Made by a program: the position numbers and the translations under genes. Below, piece after piece: positions 33,540 to 46,077 of a stretch of DNA of 64,000 nt (positions within the stretch are counted from its first letter, which is position 1; each line of letters opens with the position of its first letter). The DNA comes from Zygnema cylindricum. Taxonomy: Eukaryota > Streptophyta > Zygnematophyceae > Zygnematales > Zygnemataceae. The notes under the pieces are model-generated. The model was not told the origin of the DNA. It saw only the letters and a list, made by a program, of their open reading frames with translations, and did no database searches. The DNA lies in the NCBI GenBank assembly GCA_037447655.1, contig JBBHKE010002684.1, forward strand, positions 199,640 through 263,639, written 5' to 3'.

Positions 33540-34676
33540 GGTAGCCACTAGGCTCTCTGGTCTTTATCACATTCCCTACAAAAAATATCTCGTTACGACA
33601 GCAAAGCAAGAAATATTCCAACCGGAACAAGGGAAAATCCAATTTTGATAAAAAATACACTCCTTCCAAGCCAACCGAAATACAAACAAGACACAAACAC
33701 ACAACCAAACCGTCTAGCTGCCCGAGGAAGGCACAGCAAGGTACATATGTGCTCCCCCAGGATCTCTAATTCCACACTTCCACCAAAAGATCAAGTTTGG
33801 AGGGGAACCTTCCGGACGTGGCCTTAGGCCGTGTGGATTAAAAACGTGGGCAGAAATAAAAGGGGAAATGTTCTTAACCTATCTAGCCTCTACAGCTAGC
33901 AAGCAAGGAGAAGAAAGACACGTGGGCAATCGGTGAGAGAGAGAGCAAGAGAAAAGCTCCGCTACCAAGAGAAAATTCTTGTCCAAAAGCTAAATTCTCT
34001 AAGTTTGAGAATTAGGCTAAGTAAGAGCTACGCTAGGCCTAAGCAAAATTAGCCTACGTCTAGTCTACTTTACATGCATGAAACTACTTAAGATGTTGGC
34101 CAATAGGCGTCCAACATCGTTTGCCGTACGCCTGACAAAATCCACCGTTCGAGGGAAAAAACCCTCCCTAACTACATGTGCGCGCGAACCTACATGGGTT
34201 CGCGACTTAAATAAAATATGATATATCAAAGCGTTGCTCGAAAATCGCGATACGCCACCAAACAATACTTCGCGTCAATACTCTCGAAATCGTGTGCTTA
34301 CGCACGAAACGATAAATACGGCACGAAATAAAAGGTCTAGCACAAAATACTCGAAATCGCGTCACGTCACCCAAACGATGTTTCGCATCTAACTTTGAAA
34401 ATTGTGTACCTACGCACGAAATATAACATATCGCACGAAATTAGTACCTTTCAACGAAAAACTGAAAATATGAATCGGATTTAAATTGCACGTGTGAAGA
34501 AAAATTATGCACGCGTGCCAAAATCGTGCGTGCATGCATAAAACCGCGCGTGCATGCATAAAACCGAGCGCGCATGCCTTAAATTGCACGTGCATACAAA
34601 ATACCGGGTGTGCGTGCAGAATACCGTGCGTGCGTGAGAAATACAGCGCGTGCGTGAGAAAACGGCGCGTGCGTTG
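33540..34676 (-). repeat. 5' LTR of E2 (truncated)
   Basis: Matches 22965-24480 up to the minisatellite and is cut at 34676 by the LTR of element F. Minisatellite units occupy about 34495-34676. Confidence 0.65.
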
Positions 34677-36285
34677 TCGAGCGTGCCTGGGAACCGGGAG
34701 GTTCAGGTAAGATGTCCAAGGAGGTGTGCATGAGAAACCTGCAATCCACCCCAAATGCTGATGCTTCCCTGGATCCCTGACAATGCCCATTTCTGTCCAT
34801 TACCCCCCCCCAGGGATATGCATAGATAGTAAGGAGGAATAGAGTGGAAAAGAAAAAGTACCCTGTACCCCCCCAGATTCCCCACTTCTCCGTTGGAAGC
34901 CCACGAAATGCCACACTCCCAGCTAGTCTCCAAAGAATAGGAAGGAAATGAGAGTCGTCCGATCCTTTCCGCAAAACTCCGCACAAACCCAAAGATAACC
35001 ACAAAAGTGTGCAAATAACTCCCACGCAGAAATATAGAAATAACAAATATCGACTTTTCAAATTAAACAATATCACCTTGCCAAAGAGAATGGAATTAAA
35101 GATAGAAATGAATGATAATGGTGAAGCGAATTCACATACCTCGGAGTGCAACGATGACCAAACTTAGCAGAAGAAAACCTCTCCCAAAGGCCCCGAAGTC
35201 AGGTATGAGTCTCCCTCAACCCTCCCGGTTCCACCGCAAGGATCCGACAAGACTCTTCTTAGTTTCAACAGCGAAAGTCCAAACCGCCCAAAGAGGAGAT
35301 AGTGCTAACTACCCACCCGTGCTACGGTCTCCACAAAAGACAATCCAAAACAAAGATGGCAATAGAGACGACACAATGCAACTGTTCTCCAAGAGAAAGA
35401 TTGATTTAATTCTCTGGGGGTTTTCTGAGACAGTACTGAAAAAGCAACCTGTCTCCTTCGGCCCCAAGAGCCTTATACAATCAGAGTTTGTCCTACTGCA
35501 AGTGCCAAAGTCAAAGCAATGTGGCAAGCCAATCAGCGGCCAGCAATCGTTATCGCACTGACACAAGATAAGACAGTCTGTACTACACTCAGGGCTAAAA
35601 TATAGACGACTGGTTTTGGCTGGATTAGCGGCCGAAGGTCCTCCTATAATACACAAAAGGGCAACAAAGTTCTAACTTGACGTGAAACCGCCCAACTTTG
35701 ACCGAACCTCATAAATGCTTTACCCATCTGTAGGGCCTGAACTTACATCCTACTGACAGCTAACAGCAAGATCTACGAGATAATCCTAAAGGTTATGTGT
35801 TGTTCTCTAATGTATCCCTCTACTAGAGCTACATAGAACACACAATATAATGGAGCAGACACCTAGCAGCGGACTAACTCCGCCGTTCGGCCTCTGGTTA
35901 AGGTGAACAAAATTGCGTAGGGCTCCAGATTGAAAATATAACGATGTGATCCGGCTAGTTGTCCCCTTCCTTCTCCGTACGCTAGGGTCCGTACAAATTG
36001 GAAATGAGGCCCAGGAACACCTGAAGTGCAAATGTGCCAAATGATGCACACGAGCTTGAGAGCTATCGAGCGTGCCTGGGAACCAGGAGGTTCAGGTAAG
36101 ATGTCAAAGAAGGTGTGCATGAGGAACCTGCAATCCACCCCAAATGCTGATGCTTCCCTGGATCCGTGACAATGCCCATCTCTGTCCATTACCCCCCTCC
36201 AGGGATATGCATAGATAGTAAGGAGGAATGGAGTGGAAAAGAAAAAGTACCTTGTACCCCCCCATATTCCCCCCCCCCCCACTTA
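34677..36285 (-). repeat. 3' LTR of F plus partial tandem LTR copy
   Basis: The block from CTGGGAACC.GGAGGTTCAGG to a GGGGGGG-rich LTR start is present at 34683-34888 and again at 36070-36285. The LTR end (GGAAGCCCACGAAATGCCAC region) at 34895-35025 matches 40533-40662. Confidence 0.7.
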
Positions 36286-36539
36286 GTCCCACGTGACTAA
36301 GAGGATTAGACAGATTAGCTGCCAAACTGGCAGTCCCCACAGAACCACGGATTTGCGATTGAGAGCGGGGCTCCCAATTCAGAGGTAGGCAGCAGTCATG
36401 CCACCCCTGGTGACGGCGTTCACACACCAACAGGAGGTTGGTGACGGCGTTCACACACCAACAGGAGGTTGGGTACAGAGGACACATGGCACGCAAAGGA
36501 ACAGGCTGGAGGGTCTGCAAAATAAGTGAGGTGGAAAGT

Positions 36540-36913
36540 GGGTTCATCTTCTAACCCTCGCAGATGGCAAGGGGCCACATTGATATGATTTTCTTTAACT
36601 TTGCGGCCATCCTTCCCTTTCAAGGTAAGAACCCCTTTGTTTGAGACCTCCACAACTTTCAGAATCACACGTCCGGCCAAAATGTCCAAAGTATCTTTCT
36701 TCTGTTGCATGCGATACACAAAATCCCCGGGCACAAATCGACGTTGCCGGGGACATAATTGTCGCTCCGTCGTTGGGAATACCAAAGTTGATCTTTCTGC
36801 TGAGCAGCCTGTAAATTGCCAATGGCCAGAGGTATTTCCCGCTGAAATACCTTAGCCCGGTCGGCAATCATTTTCTCTACAGTACCCCCAGTTGTCTTTC
36901 TCCGGAAGAACAA
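36540..36913 (-). pseudogene. pol: integrase C-terminal fragment (F)
   Basis: Resembles the end of a Ty3/gypsy integrase: a basic region, then FVPGDFVYRMQQKK and KVVEVSNKGVLTLKG with a final HINVAPCHLRG. Two overlapping frames (36913-36665 and 36785-36420) show a frameshift. The catalytic core is not present. Confidence 0.5.
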
Positions 36914-37208
36914 CCGCCTGAGCCGACGCAGCCCCTAGTAGGATGGGATGTCGGCCAGGGATACAAAAGTTATAGTGGTAGAGGATTAACGGCAGTTTCC
37001 CCTTCGCCTGTAAACAATGCATAGTGCATCATCTCCTTTGGAACCCCATTTTTCCGAAAGCATTGCCCTTCTTTATGGCCCATGAACCCAGAAGCTTCAC
37101 ATTTTGACCCTTAATAGTATATTTCCCCCTTAGCTCATTAGAGATTTTAGCGTCATCGAATTTCTGAAGTCGGATTTGTCTGAACTAGGATTGAGACATT
37201 TTGGCGGG

Positions 37209-40200
37209 TTAAGAGCGTGGAGTAGGTTTATAGGTTTCTTTAGTGACCGGGGTTCTGTCTCCTCCTCCGCTTCCTTGCTTCCGTTCTTCCTGTTTCCTTG
37301 TTCTTTCCGCACGCTCCCTCTCAAACTCCTTCTGCTTGATGGCGAGTTTTGGTTTGAGCTTTTGGGGGCACCTTTTCCATCCGTGACCGGGCTGGTTACA
37401 GTTCAGGCAGTCGTAAAGAAAAAACTCTTTCATCTCCCCCCATTGCCGCTTCTGGTTTGGCATCCGCTTCGTGTTTCCCCTTAAGTTTCCGCAAAGATTG
37501 CAGTTCTGTCTGTTCATCGTGGCTGAGCGATGTTTCCATGGCGAAACGTGCAAAATTGGCTCTGGATTTCCCGCTAACGGCCTTTTCTCGTGCCTCGCTA
37601 TTAACAAAATGATTATACAATTTCATAGCAGCCAATGAAATTTCTTCAGCTGTGGGATTCCGATCGTGTATAGCTTGACTAACACTCCAATTGTCCAAAG
37701 CTGCCTGTCTTGTGGCCCGAAGGAATTTCGAACAGCGACATAATATTTGGTGGCCATAGCCGATGTATCGATGGTGGACAGTTTGGTTCCTGGCAGAGGT
37801 TGGAGAGGCGGTTGAACAGCGTTTGGGGAGTTTCATTCTTCAAACAGCGGAAGTCTGTGAACTCCTTGATGGCAGTTTCGTTCCTTTCTATGTAAAGGAG
37901 TCTCCAAGCGTCCAGAAGAGTGGTACAGGGATTAGGATTGGCAACCATCCGGGTGGCCGCTTCCGCTGCCTGTACAGCGTGAAGGTGGTTGACATAGGCC
38001 CTGCCTTGGGACTGAAGTTTCATATCCATGGTGAAAGTGGGGGTGAGAGGAGCTGCGGCTGCAGCAGCCAGGTTGGCTGCTGCCTGAAGAGCATCGATGT
38101 TCAGAGCCAGATCCGATATTTTGATACTGGGGGACATCAACAAAGGTTGATGCTCCTTGTAATCGGCCAAAGCTCCTCTGGCTAGATAATTTACCATCAT
38201 CCGAAACAGGGTTGCTTCAAAATCTGCTAGAATGGCCCCTCCCCTGTATTTGTTGATTTCAGATTGGGTGAACGACTTTCACAACAGTTCGAAATCAGAG
38301 AAAGCCATTCCCAAGCTATCTTCTGTAAAGATCCTTACGTCCCCCATTTTTTTTTCCTCCTCTGCAAGGTTGGTGAACTGTGAAGAGGATGGTCCGGTTG
38401 GGCTAACAAACTGAACTGGTGAAATTACCCCTGGATCGGCGTCGTCTGGCTCGGGCTCACCTTCTTCTCCAGTAGAGGGAGCGGTCTGACGAGAGATGGC
38501 ACTCCCCCCCACCGAGGAAGTTCCGGTTACTGGTGGGATAGTGAGATGACTAGTATCTCCTTGGAGTTGGCCGTTAGGAAACGAGGAGCTTATCACCTTG
38601 GGAAAAGCAGCCTGAAGTCCAGCTCCTCTATACCCAGGAGAGGCGCGTTCCTCCCAGTGAAGTGTTACCACCGAGGGAATTTGGAGAATAGGTTTAGTCA
38701 CCGGTGGTCCTTGAGGGATTGGTGGAGAAGGGGATGGAGATGACAAACAACTACGAGGGAAAGGTGTCTGTCTCCGTGTACGCCTTTTGGAGGTTTCTGG
38801 TGGAGGAGTCCCTTTGCTCGAACTGGGAGAATGTCGGTGAGGAGGAGAGTAGGCAGGAACGTCGTACTTATAGGGTAAGACTTGTGGTCCCGGTGACCCA
38901 CGGACAGCAGCGGCTGGAGAAACAGAAGGTGAAGGAGAGGATGCCTGAGGTGGCGATGGAGGAGGAGTTGTAAGTCCGCGGGAAATGTGTAGTCTTCGGT
39001 CTGGTTGTAGCTGCACCACGACCTCCACGGTAGAAGATCCCTTGACCGAGACAATGGTAGGGAGATCTGTAGCCACGGCTACCGGATTACTCGGCAAATC
39101 TGCACCAAACCCCATTTTGTTAGATCCTCCTGTTCCCCCCCCTTCTCGCTGAAGAGGGGACTCCGGCCTATGTTTCGAAGACGTCTTGGGATATGGAGTC
39201 CCAGTAGGGGCAATCTGCTCCGTAGGTTGTCTCAGAGCAGAGGGCCCTGTCTCTCTAGGAAGAGATCCCGGTCCACTAAGGATTCCAATTGATTTCCGTC
39301 TTGCCTTCCTAATTAGGAACAGTTCTTGTTCTACAGCCCTCTTCCGTTATTCTTCTAGGGCCTTCCAATCTATGGTGACGGATCCAGCCCCCGCCGTAGC
39401 CTGACTTTGGGATCGGAGGATCTCCACTAGTTTTTGCGTGCTGCTTACCACCCCCGAGTGATCCGCAATCCCCAAACCGGGTACCTCGAGGTCCGTAGGC
39501 CTTGAACGCCATAGTCCTTTGGATGGTCGGACAACTGGTGCGGAAGGAGACATAGAACACGGGGAAATTGAGGCAGAAGGAAAGAACGGCTTTTCTTTGA
39601 CTAGGGGAGCAAATCGACCTTTGCTGTTTTGATGGTTGAACCGGAAATCTCTCTTAGGCTCACGTAACATCTGCTTGCTACTCCCTTCCCTGGTGCGGCC
39701 CCGAGAAGTTGCTCTGCCCCTAGAAGGTCTACTGGTAGCAGTTTCTTGAGATATGGTGGGCTGCGGGTAGTAAGTTGATGGTCCTCCCTGTTGCTCCGGT
39801 GCTGAGGTTGGGGAGCCGCTCTCCGACGAACTACTCAGTAACTCTACTACACCTCCCACTGGGCGTACCACCTTGGCTCGGTCTGACCTGGCCACTCGCT
39901 GCACCAACTCCTTCTTAACCTTCAATTCATGGAGATTATGAAGGGCTAAGATTTCCTTGCGACCTGGCCGGTTAGGGTCAGACAGAATCTCTGGATCTAT
40001 GTATATCTCTGTTATCGGTGCCTTGGACCTGGTAAAGCGACCAATTTTGGGAAGGGGACCAGGGATCGCTTCCTTGTGTGCCAACCCCTTTCTACGGCTT
40101 TTAGGAGAAAGGGGCGGCCTCTCCGCCCTCTCCGCTGCCCAAGCTCGGGCTGACTCGGACAGAGTTAGAAAGTTCTCGGGGGAAAAGACAGGTGGAGGTG

Positions 40201-40420
40201 GAGGAGAGGGTCGCCTCTTTGGCTGCGTTGGAGGAGTTTCGACTGCAACCTCCGGAGGCATCTCTCCCCTAAGAAACCGCTCTACGTGTAAAGGGGAGCC
40301 AAAGGGGGGTGCTTCCTCAGGCATCTGAGACTCTTCCTCTTGGGCCACCGCTTTCTGCCTCTCCTGCTCTTCCGATCTGACACCCGGAAGATCCTTATCC
40401 TGAACTTCTCCTCCCCCCAT
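37209..40420 (-). pseudogene. gag: very long gag with Pro-rich N-terminus and CCHC knuckle (F)
   Basis: A single frame runs from ATG 40420 to 37679 with only two stops: TAA at 39347 (CAA would read on) and TGA at 38279 (CGA would read on). It has a Glu/Pro-rich N-terminal region (QPKRRPSPPPPPVFSP), an Arg-rich stretch (RPSRGRATSRGRTREG), a second Pro/Ser-rich region and then a helical capsid-like part (ALNIDALQAAANLAAAAAAP, TLFNRLSNL). Two frameshifts (near 37780 and in the A-run near 37425) lead to the CCHC knuckle CLNCNQPGHGWKRC and a basic tail. At about 1,000 residues this is far longer than usual gag proteins. Confidence 0.75.
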
Positions 40421-40525
40421 AGCTGACTGAGGAAGAAGATCTAAATCCCCTTATATAAATGTGCTCCGATCTGAGCACCTATCCTCTTTAACCTAAAGAG
40501 ACAAGGTAGCTTTTTCAGTACTGTG

Positions 40526-40662
40526 CTACTCCGCTGGAAGCCCACGAAATGCCACACTCCCAGCTACTCTCCAAAGAATAGGAAGGAAATGAGAGTCGTC
40601 CGATCCTTTCCGCAAAACTCCGGACAAACCCAAAGATGACCACAAGAGTGTGCAAATAACTA
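40526..40662 (-). repeat. 5' LTR remnant of F
   Basis: Matches the LTR end at 34889-35025 with a few differences. The outer part of the LTR is missing. Confidence 0.7.
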
Positions 40663-40664
40663 CT

Positions 40665-40695
40665 CGTTGTCACGTCCACCGTGGACGTGACGACG
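40665..40695. repeat. near-perfect hairpin at the F / repeat X boundary
   Basis: Arms CGTTGTCACGTCCAC and GTGGACGTGACGACG, 15 nt each with one G-T pair, separated by one base. Confidence 0.85.
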
Positions 40696-43118
40696 TGTCA
40701 TTTTAGTTTCATCGATATTTATACGCGGGTAGTCGGGTACGCATTTTTATTTTGTACGAAGTTTATTTGGTTTCGTGCGATTTTACACCATGTTGTACGT
40801 CGTCCTTTAATATGTGTCCAAGTTCAATGTAACGGTTCGCGAGTTGATTTCATTTTTGCAGTAAAGTACCTGCTCGCAGCCATTTTATATATATGTGGCT
40901 GCCGCAGTTTGGTTACAGCTGCGCCGGCCGTGTGAAATTTTATTTTTTTTATGACGGTCGACGTTTGCAAACGCGACACTTTTTTAACTGCCGGTACAAT
41001 ATTCCGCCAGTCAAAGTTGCTCGACGGATTGACCGTCAGATATGAAATTAAAGGTACGTAGCTTGTACAAAATTGTACTTCAAATGTACAATTTCTGACA
41101 ACTACCCGCGCGCAGCAAAAATAGTCTCTGCGATTAGCAATTCCCTTTGAAGAATTACGTTTGCTAATTTGGGTCTTTGAAAAAAATAAATGTCGGTCGC
41201 AAACATGCTTACTCTAATATAGGTACTTGTACAATATTTGACAAATCGTACACAATTCGTACGTTCACACAGTCGAAATGTGGTTGTTAAACTAATATGT
41301 GCGAACGTGATATTTGACAGCCCGATTTCATCCCCTTTTTAGAGCTCATATTCTCATGCGTCCGCGGTTACTAAAACTCATTAATTATACTTTTTCACTT
41401 AAAAGGTACAATTTTGTACGGTCTGTCTCATACCGTACACCACACTATTCAAACGACAACGTATTTTCGATTTGTACGGTACTTGAAAAATAACCCTAAA
41501 TGGCGTAAAGAAAAAAATAGAATAAGCTATGCTATTCGAGAATAATAATAAAAAAAAGCGGGACGGAATTAGCGTACACTACGCTAATAGCGATTGGCGG
41601 TGTAGAGGACCAATCAGATAAGAGAACATGTAATGCCAAAAAAAATGTAATATTTTTTTTTTCGGGCGCCCGAGGTTTATTTTTTGCGCATGTTCTAAGT
41701 TCCTCCGGGGTTATTATCGGTCTGTACAACCGCTTGCGTGGCAGTACAACTTGATTTGGAAGGCTTCGCACATATCATGTCCGCAAAGCGTTTGCTTTCC
41801 GTACGGACAAGTGGCTCCTATCACGACACGCTAGTTGACGTAGGTTAGCGTCACGTGCCAGTCCACGACGGACAAAAAAATGTACCGTTTTCATACCATA
41901 CCGTTTTCCCTTTTTGCTTTGCCCTTTTTCTAAAAGGGCAAAACATTGTAGTCGCATTCGTCTCTGGTGACAACGATAATTGACCGTCAATTTTTTTGTG
42001 TAAGATCTTGAGCCGTTGAATGTTTTGAGTTTTGATTGGCGTCTTTGGTGACAACAATAATTAATCGCCGATTGTTTTTGTGTAAGATAGTGAGCCGTTG
42101 AATGATTTGAGTTTTGATTAGCTTTGTCATGTTCCATTTTCATGAAATGAAAAGAGACACGTGGCACAATCGTATTTGTTGTATTTCACGTGGTTGTAGT
42201 GGTATGTTAAAAGGCCAAACAAAATCGACGTCACGCCAAAATGTCGTGATATCAATACCGGTTGAGTAACGTACAGAATCTTACTTTAAAATTTTGCGCG
42301 TGCCATCCCGTCACATCAAGCCACGTTGTCGTGTTCTCAATATCCGTACACTACTATTATTTCAGTATTGGCCTGACGTACGATGTGTCGTTTAATCTAT
42401 ACCGGTACAGAAACGTCCAGTATCGCACTTTTAATTTTGGCGCGTGCGATCTCGTCACATCAGGCCACGTTGTCGTGTTCTTAATATCGCGCTAATTTGG
42501 TCGCCCTAAATTTTGACTCTATCACGTTAAATAGAGTAAATGATTCGATTTTTTTCATTATACTATTTAGGGGAAAGTTTAATTCGAGTAAAAAATTATA
42601 ATATAGGTTCGTTTAAAATAGTGTGGAGTACGGACATCGTATGACTGTGCAAAATTGTGCTTTTATAAGTAAAAAAGTACAAATAATAATTTAATAGAAT
42701 CACGCTCGCATGTGAAATTGCTCTAAACAAAAAAATTAAATCGCATCGATATTACCCGTTCGCATAACTCCGAATGTCAACAACATTATCGTCCATGTGA
42801 AAATTTACATGAATTTACATGTGAAAAGTATATAGTTAAACGGCAACAGTATGAGTTGAGACAAATAGTATATATATATATGAGACAAATAGTACTAACG
42901 TCATAATGACGTCAAAATATACGGACTAACAGTTTTCATATGTCTACATAATTTAGTGTTCATAATTACAAAACGGATAACTGTTGCCGACATAACCTAA
43001 TATAGATTATGTTAAAAAGTTATATCATAATAATTAGCGTTTATTACTTTAAATATTATATTTTTTGTTTTTTTACTCTAATTTTTTCTTTACTCTAATT
43101 ACGATTCGCGGTGTACCA
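40696..43118. repeat. noncoding repeat family X, copy 2
   Basis: Shares several blocks with 4800-6570 (see there), including the uninterrupted TA site at 41832-41833. GTAC-rich, no gene seen. A further TA-type MITE end (CGATTCGCGGTG) lies at 43101-43114. Confidence 0.6.
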
Positions 43119-43831
43119 TGTTGATCTACGACCACCGGTGCAGGTGGAGTAGCAACAGTAGTAGTAGAAGTAGACATGATACACTCTCAGAAGCTATCAA
43201 GAATCCTTCCAAACAGCTGTTCTTAAGTGCTCACCAATTCTTATACAAGCATCCAAACTTCACAAAACTCTATAAGAATATAGAGTAGCATAAAAACTGG
43301 CAACTCCTAGAGTTTCAGCACAATTGACCCGACAACACTCAATATATAATACCCAGAAATTTCCCAAAAACTGTTTGCAGTTTTACTACTTGGAAGTCTG
43401 GATACCTAATATGTTCTGAGTCCTAAGTCTTATACTTGTGTTGAACTGACAATACCACTGTACTTGAGTGGTACGTCAAACCACGAAGCTACCACTAATT
43501 TGAGCTACCATTGAGCTATCACTAAGCTACCATTGAGCTATAGCTAAGCTACCACTGAGTTTACCCACTAAGTTGACTAGAATCGTATCTATCGCAGTTG
43601 CTCTATTCTGTACAGAATCATATTAAGAATATCAGACGCTGCGTTGTCCTTACGGACCATATCAAATATAATCGTGGTTGCGTTGTCTTGTCTGTGTTGC
43701 AGCTTCGCTACTGCGCTGCACTGTTTGTTTAACAGTTACGTTGCTCTGTCTAAATAGCAGCGCACTGCTGCGCTGCTGCACTGCTGCGCTGCTGCGCTGC
43801 TCTGAGACTGAAAGATTTCCAAAAGACAACA
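43119..43831 (-). repeat. solo or partial LTR of the I family
   Basis: Same ends as the LTRs of element I (TGTTGTCTTTTGG at 43831; ...GATCAACA at 43119). It contains the GAGCTACCACTA array and the GCTGCGCTGCTG array. Flanks TACCA and CAAAT do not match, so the history may include a deletion. Confidence 0.8.
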
Positions 43832-44100
43832 CAAATTAACCTACGCTGCTCACGCCAAGGCCTAACCGATTTCCCTTCACTTCTTCTCGCGTCCTATCAA
43901 GTGGATTTCTGCTTGGCCTTCTTTCTCAGGCTGATGCTGAACCTTCGATTGTGATTGGACCGTTTTGGGTTTTTTTGTGTGGTTTACTGCGTGATAGTGG
44001 ATTAGGGTTGGCTTTCCTTGCATGTTTTGGGTGTGACTAAATCTGGCTATTTTAGATTTGCTCGCAGTTTGCTTCATTTTCAGTTTGTGTGTTGTGATAT
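43832..44100. other. unassigned sequence
   Basis: No repeat copy or coding evidence seen. Confidence 0.3.
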
Positions 44101-44189
44101 TGAGTTAAATCTTTATTTATTGAACTCTTGTAAGGAAAATAGACCGACCTATTTCGTCATGTTTAAGTAGTTATCGTACCCTATATACT

Positions 44190-44275
44190 TCAGCACTGGT
44201 CTTAGACTACGAGTAAGACTAACAGCTACTTTGGCAGACGGTTGGTACCAGGATCAAATCCTGGGTCCATCAATC
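44190..44275 (+). other. tRNA-like module (antisense to LTR)
   Basis: CCAGGATCAAATCCTGG forms a T-arm-like hairpin on the plus strand, about 55 nt downstream of a box-A-like stretch. Confidence 0.5.
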
Positions 44276-44503
44276 CTTTTGGTGAGATTACCAAGGATCT
44301 ACCTTGTGAATCTATAAGGAGCATGGGCAGCCATGGCTCTAGCTTCCTCTCCAACCTTTAGTGACTACGACAAGTATGGAGGCTTAGAAAGAGACGCTAG
44401 AAGCATGTTGCCTCTGCTTTTTCCTACTTCTAATTAAACAATTAAATAATATAGAAAATACATTTTATTTCAACATGCCCAAGACGAGAAACAAACAGTG
44501 TGA

Positions 44504-44537
44504 CTGCACCTTTGTGCAGCGTGGACTCCTTTGAGTC
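44504..44537 (-). promoter_or_regulatory. hairpins HP1 and HP2 in the rearranged LTR
   Basis: Read on the minus strand: HP1 GACTC-AAAG-GAGTC (44537-44524) and HP2 CTGCA-CAAAGG-TGCAG (44519-44504). Confidence 0.55.
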
Positions 44538-45247
44538 TTTAGCAAAAAAAATAACTGAAAACGACCAACGAACCGATAAGTTATGGGGTGTCAAAAATGC
44601 CTATTTTATACAAATTCTCAAGGGGAGAGGCGACTGTTTTTCCAAAATTCACTAAGTCCTAATTCTCTCTAATAACTCCTATCTACTGAAGTACGGACCA
44701 ATCATATTACTGTAATGTACCAAAAAGTACTACTGCCAATGTACCTTTTGTACGACCAATGTACGACATGGCTATTACGTGGACGTGTGGCCTGTTTTTA
44801 GTCGTCCCTAGGTTTCTTGGAATTCCCCCGACCAAATGTTATCTCTCCACGTGGCGCCAGGTAATGCTACGTCATAAAAAGGCCAAAGTGACCTGTAAAA
44901 GAGTTACAAGGTTGAGTACTTAGTGGCTAGAAACTAGGCTGCTATAGTTGCGGTTGCAGAGCAGCACAGCTGCGATTCTAGATCAGCGCAACATAGCAGC
45001 ATAGCAACTTAGTAGAAGAGCGTAGCGCAGCATAGCAACGCAGCGTGGCAGTATAGCAAAGCCGCAGAATGTAGATTAAACCGTATAGTGTTAGAAGGAT
45101 ACCTTCGATAGATCTCAGTTGACCGCGAAGGTCCACATGTACATTTGTATAGTATTTGGTTGACTAGCAGTTAGTTAGTTTAAATAGTGAGACAGACGTA
45201 GTACGAGACAAACCCTTTGAGTAGATCTTCGTAGCAAGCATTGAATC

Positions 45248-46077
45248 TCTTGTTCTACAACCACCGGTGCAGGTGGAGGAGCAGCAGTAGTAGTAGAAGT
45301 AGACATTATACACTCTCAGAAGCTATCAAGAATCCTACCAAACAGCTGTTCTTAAGTGCTTACCAATTCTTATACAAGCATCCAAACCTCACAAAACTCT
45401 ATCTAAATATATAGTAGCATAAACACTGATAACTCCCAAAGTTATAGCACAATTGATCTGACAACACTCAAGATATAATACTCAGAAGTTTCCCAAAAAC
45501 TGTCTGCAGTTTTACTACTTGGAAGTCTGGATACATCATGTGCTCTGAGTCCTAAGTCTTATACTAGTGTTGTACCGGCAATACTAGTGTACTTGAGAGG
45601 TACGTCAAGTTGCCAAGCTAATACTAAGCTACCACTGAGCTACCACTGAGCTACCATTCAACTACCACTAAGCTACCATTAAGCTACCACTGAGCTACCC
45701 ACTAAGTTACCACTGAGTTCCCACTAAGTTGACTAGAATCGTTTTATCGCAGTTTCTCTATCCTGTACAGAATCATATTAAGGATATCAGACGTTGCTTT
45801 GTCCGTACGGACCATATAAAATATAATCGTGGTTACCTTGTCCTGTCTGTGTTGCAAATTTGCTGCTGCGCTGCTCTGCTGCTGCGTTGCTCTGCTGTAT
45901 AGCAGCTGCTCGGCTCTATAGGAGCTGCTCTGCTATATAGCAGCTGCTTTGTTGTATAGCAGCTGCGCTGCTCTGTTGTATAGCAGCTGCGCTGCTCTGT
46001 CTATATAGCCGCTGCGCAGCTTTGTCTGAAAAGCAGTTGAGCTGCTCTGAGGCTAAAAGCTTTCCAAAAAGACAACA
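45248..46077 (-). repeat. 3' LTR of I
   Basis: 830 bp. It contains a ~12-bp GAGCTACCACTA tandem array (45620-45730) and a ~25-bp GCAGCTGCGCTGCTCTGTTG array (45855-46035). The terminal CA has changed to GA relative to the 5' LTR. Confidence 0.9.

Larger units (their letters stand above)
22861..34676 (-). mobile_element. LTR retrotransposon E2, split by element D
   Basis: Minus strand, from the right: 5' LTR (34676-33540), leader (33539 to about 31700), gag start, [element D inserted at 27075-31602], rest of gag (27074-25990), protease (about 25370-24488), 3' LTR (24480-22965) and a duplicated LTR fragment (22964-22861). The two halves rejoin exactly if D and one copy of its GAAAT duplication are removed, and the joined order matches E1. 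There is no reverse transcriptase, RNase H or integrase between protease and 3' LTR. Confidence 0.8.
34677..40662 (-). mobile_element. LTR retrotransposon F (long gag, integrase stub)
   Basis: Minus strand: 5' LTR remnant (40662-40526), gag (40420 to about 37209), a short stretch, integrase C-terminal region (about 36913-36540), 3' LTR (about 36285-34889), then a second partial LTR copy (34888-34677). Protease, reverse transcriptase, RNase H and the integrase core are missing, so this is an internally deleted copy. Confidence 0.75.
44101..44890 (-). repeat. rearranged A-like copia LTR
   Basis: On the minus strand an LTR 3' half (44890-44476: hairpins, TAACTTAT block) is followed directly by an LTR 5' half beginning TGTTGAAATAAAATG (44475). 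The order is therefore 3'-part then 5'-part, a tandem or recombined LTR. The tRNA-like module is at 44190-44275. Confidence 0.6.

Noticed and set aside
34410-36282. ORFs of 120-190 residues on both strands
   Set aside because: They lie in LTR sequence of E2 and F and are not conserved between the LTR copies.
37415-37435. Programmed frameshift in F gag at the A-run
   Set aside because: Another shift and two stops are present in the same gene; a one-base indel in a homopolymer is simpler.
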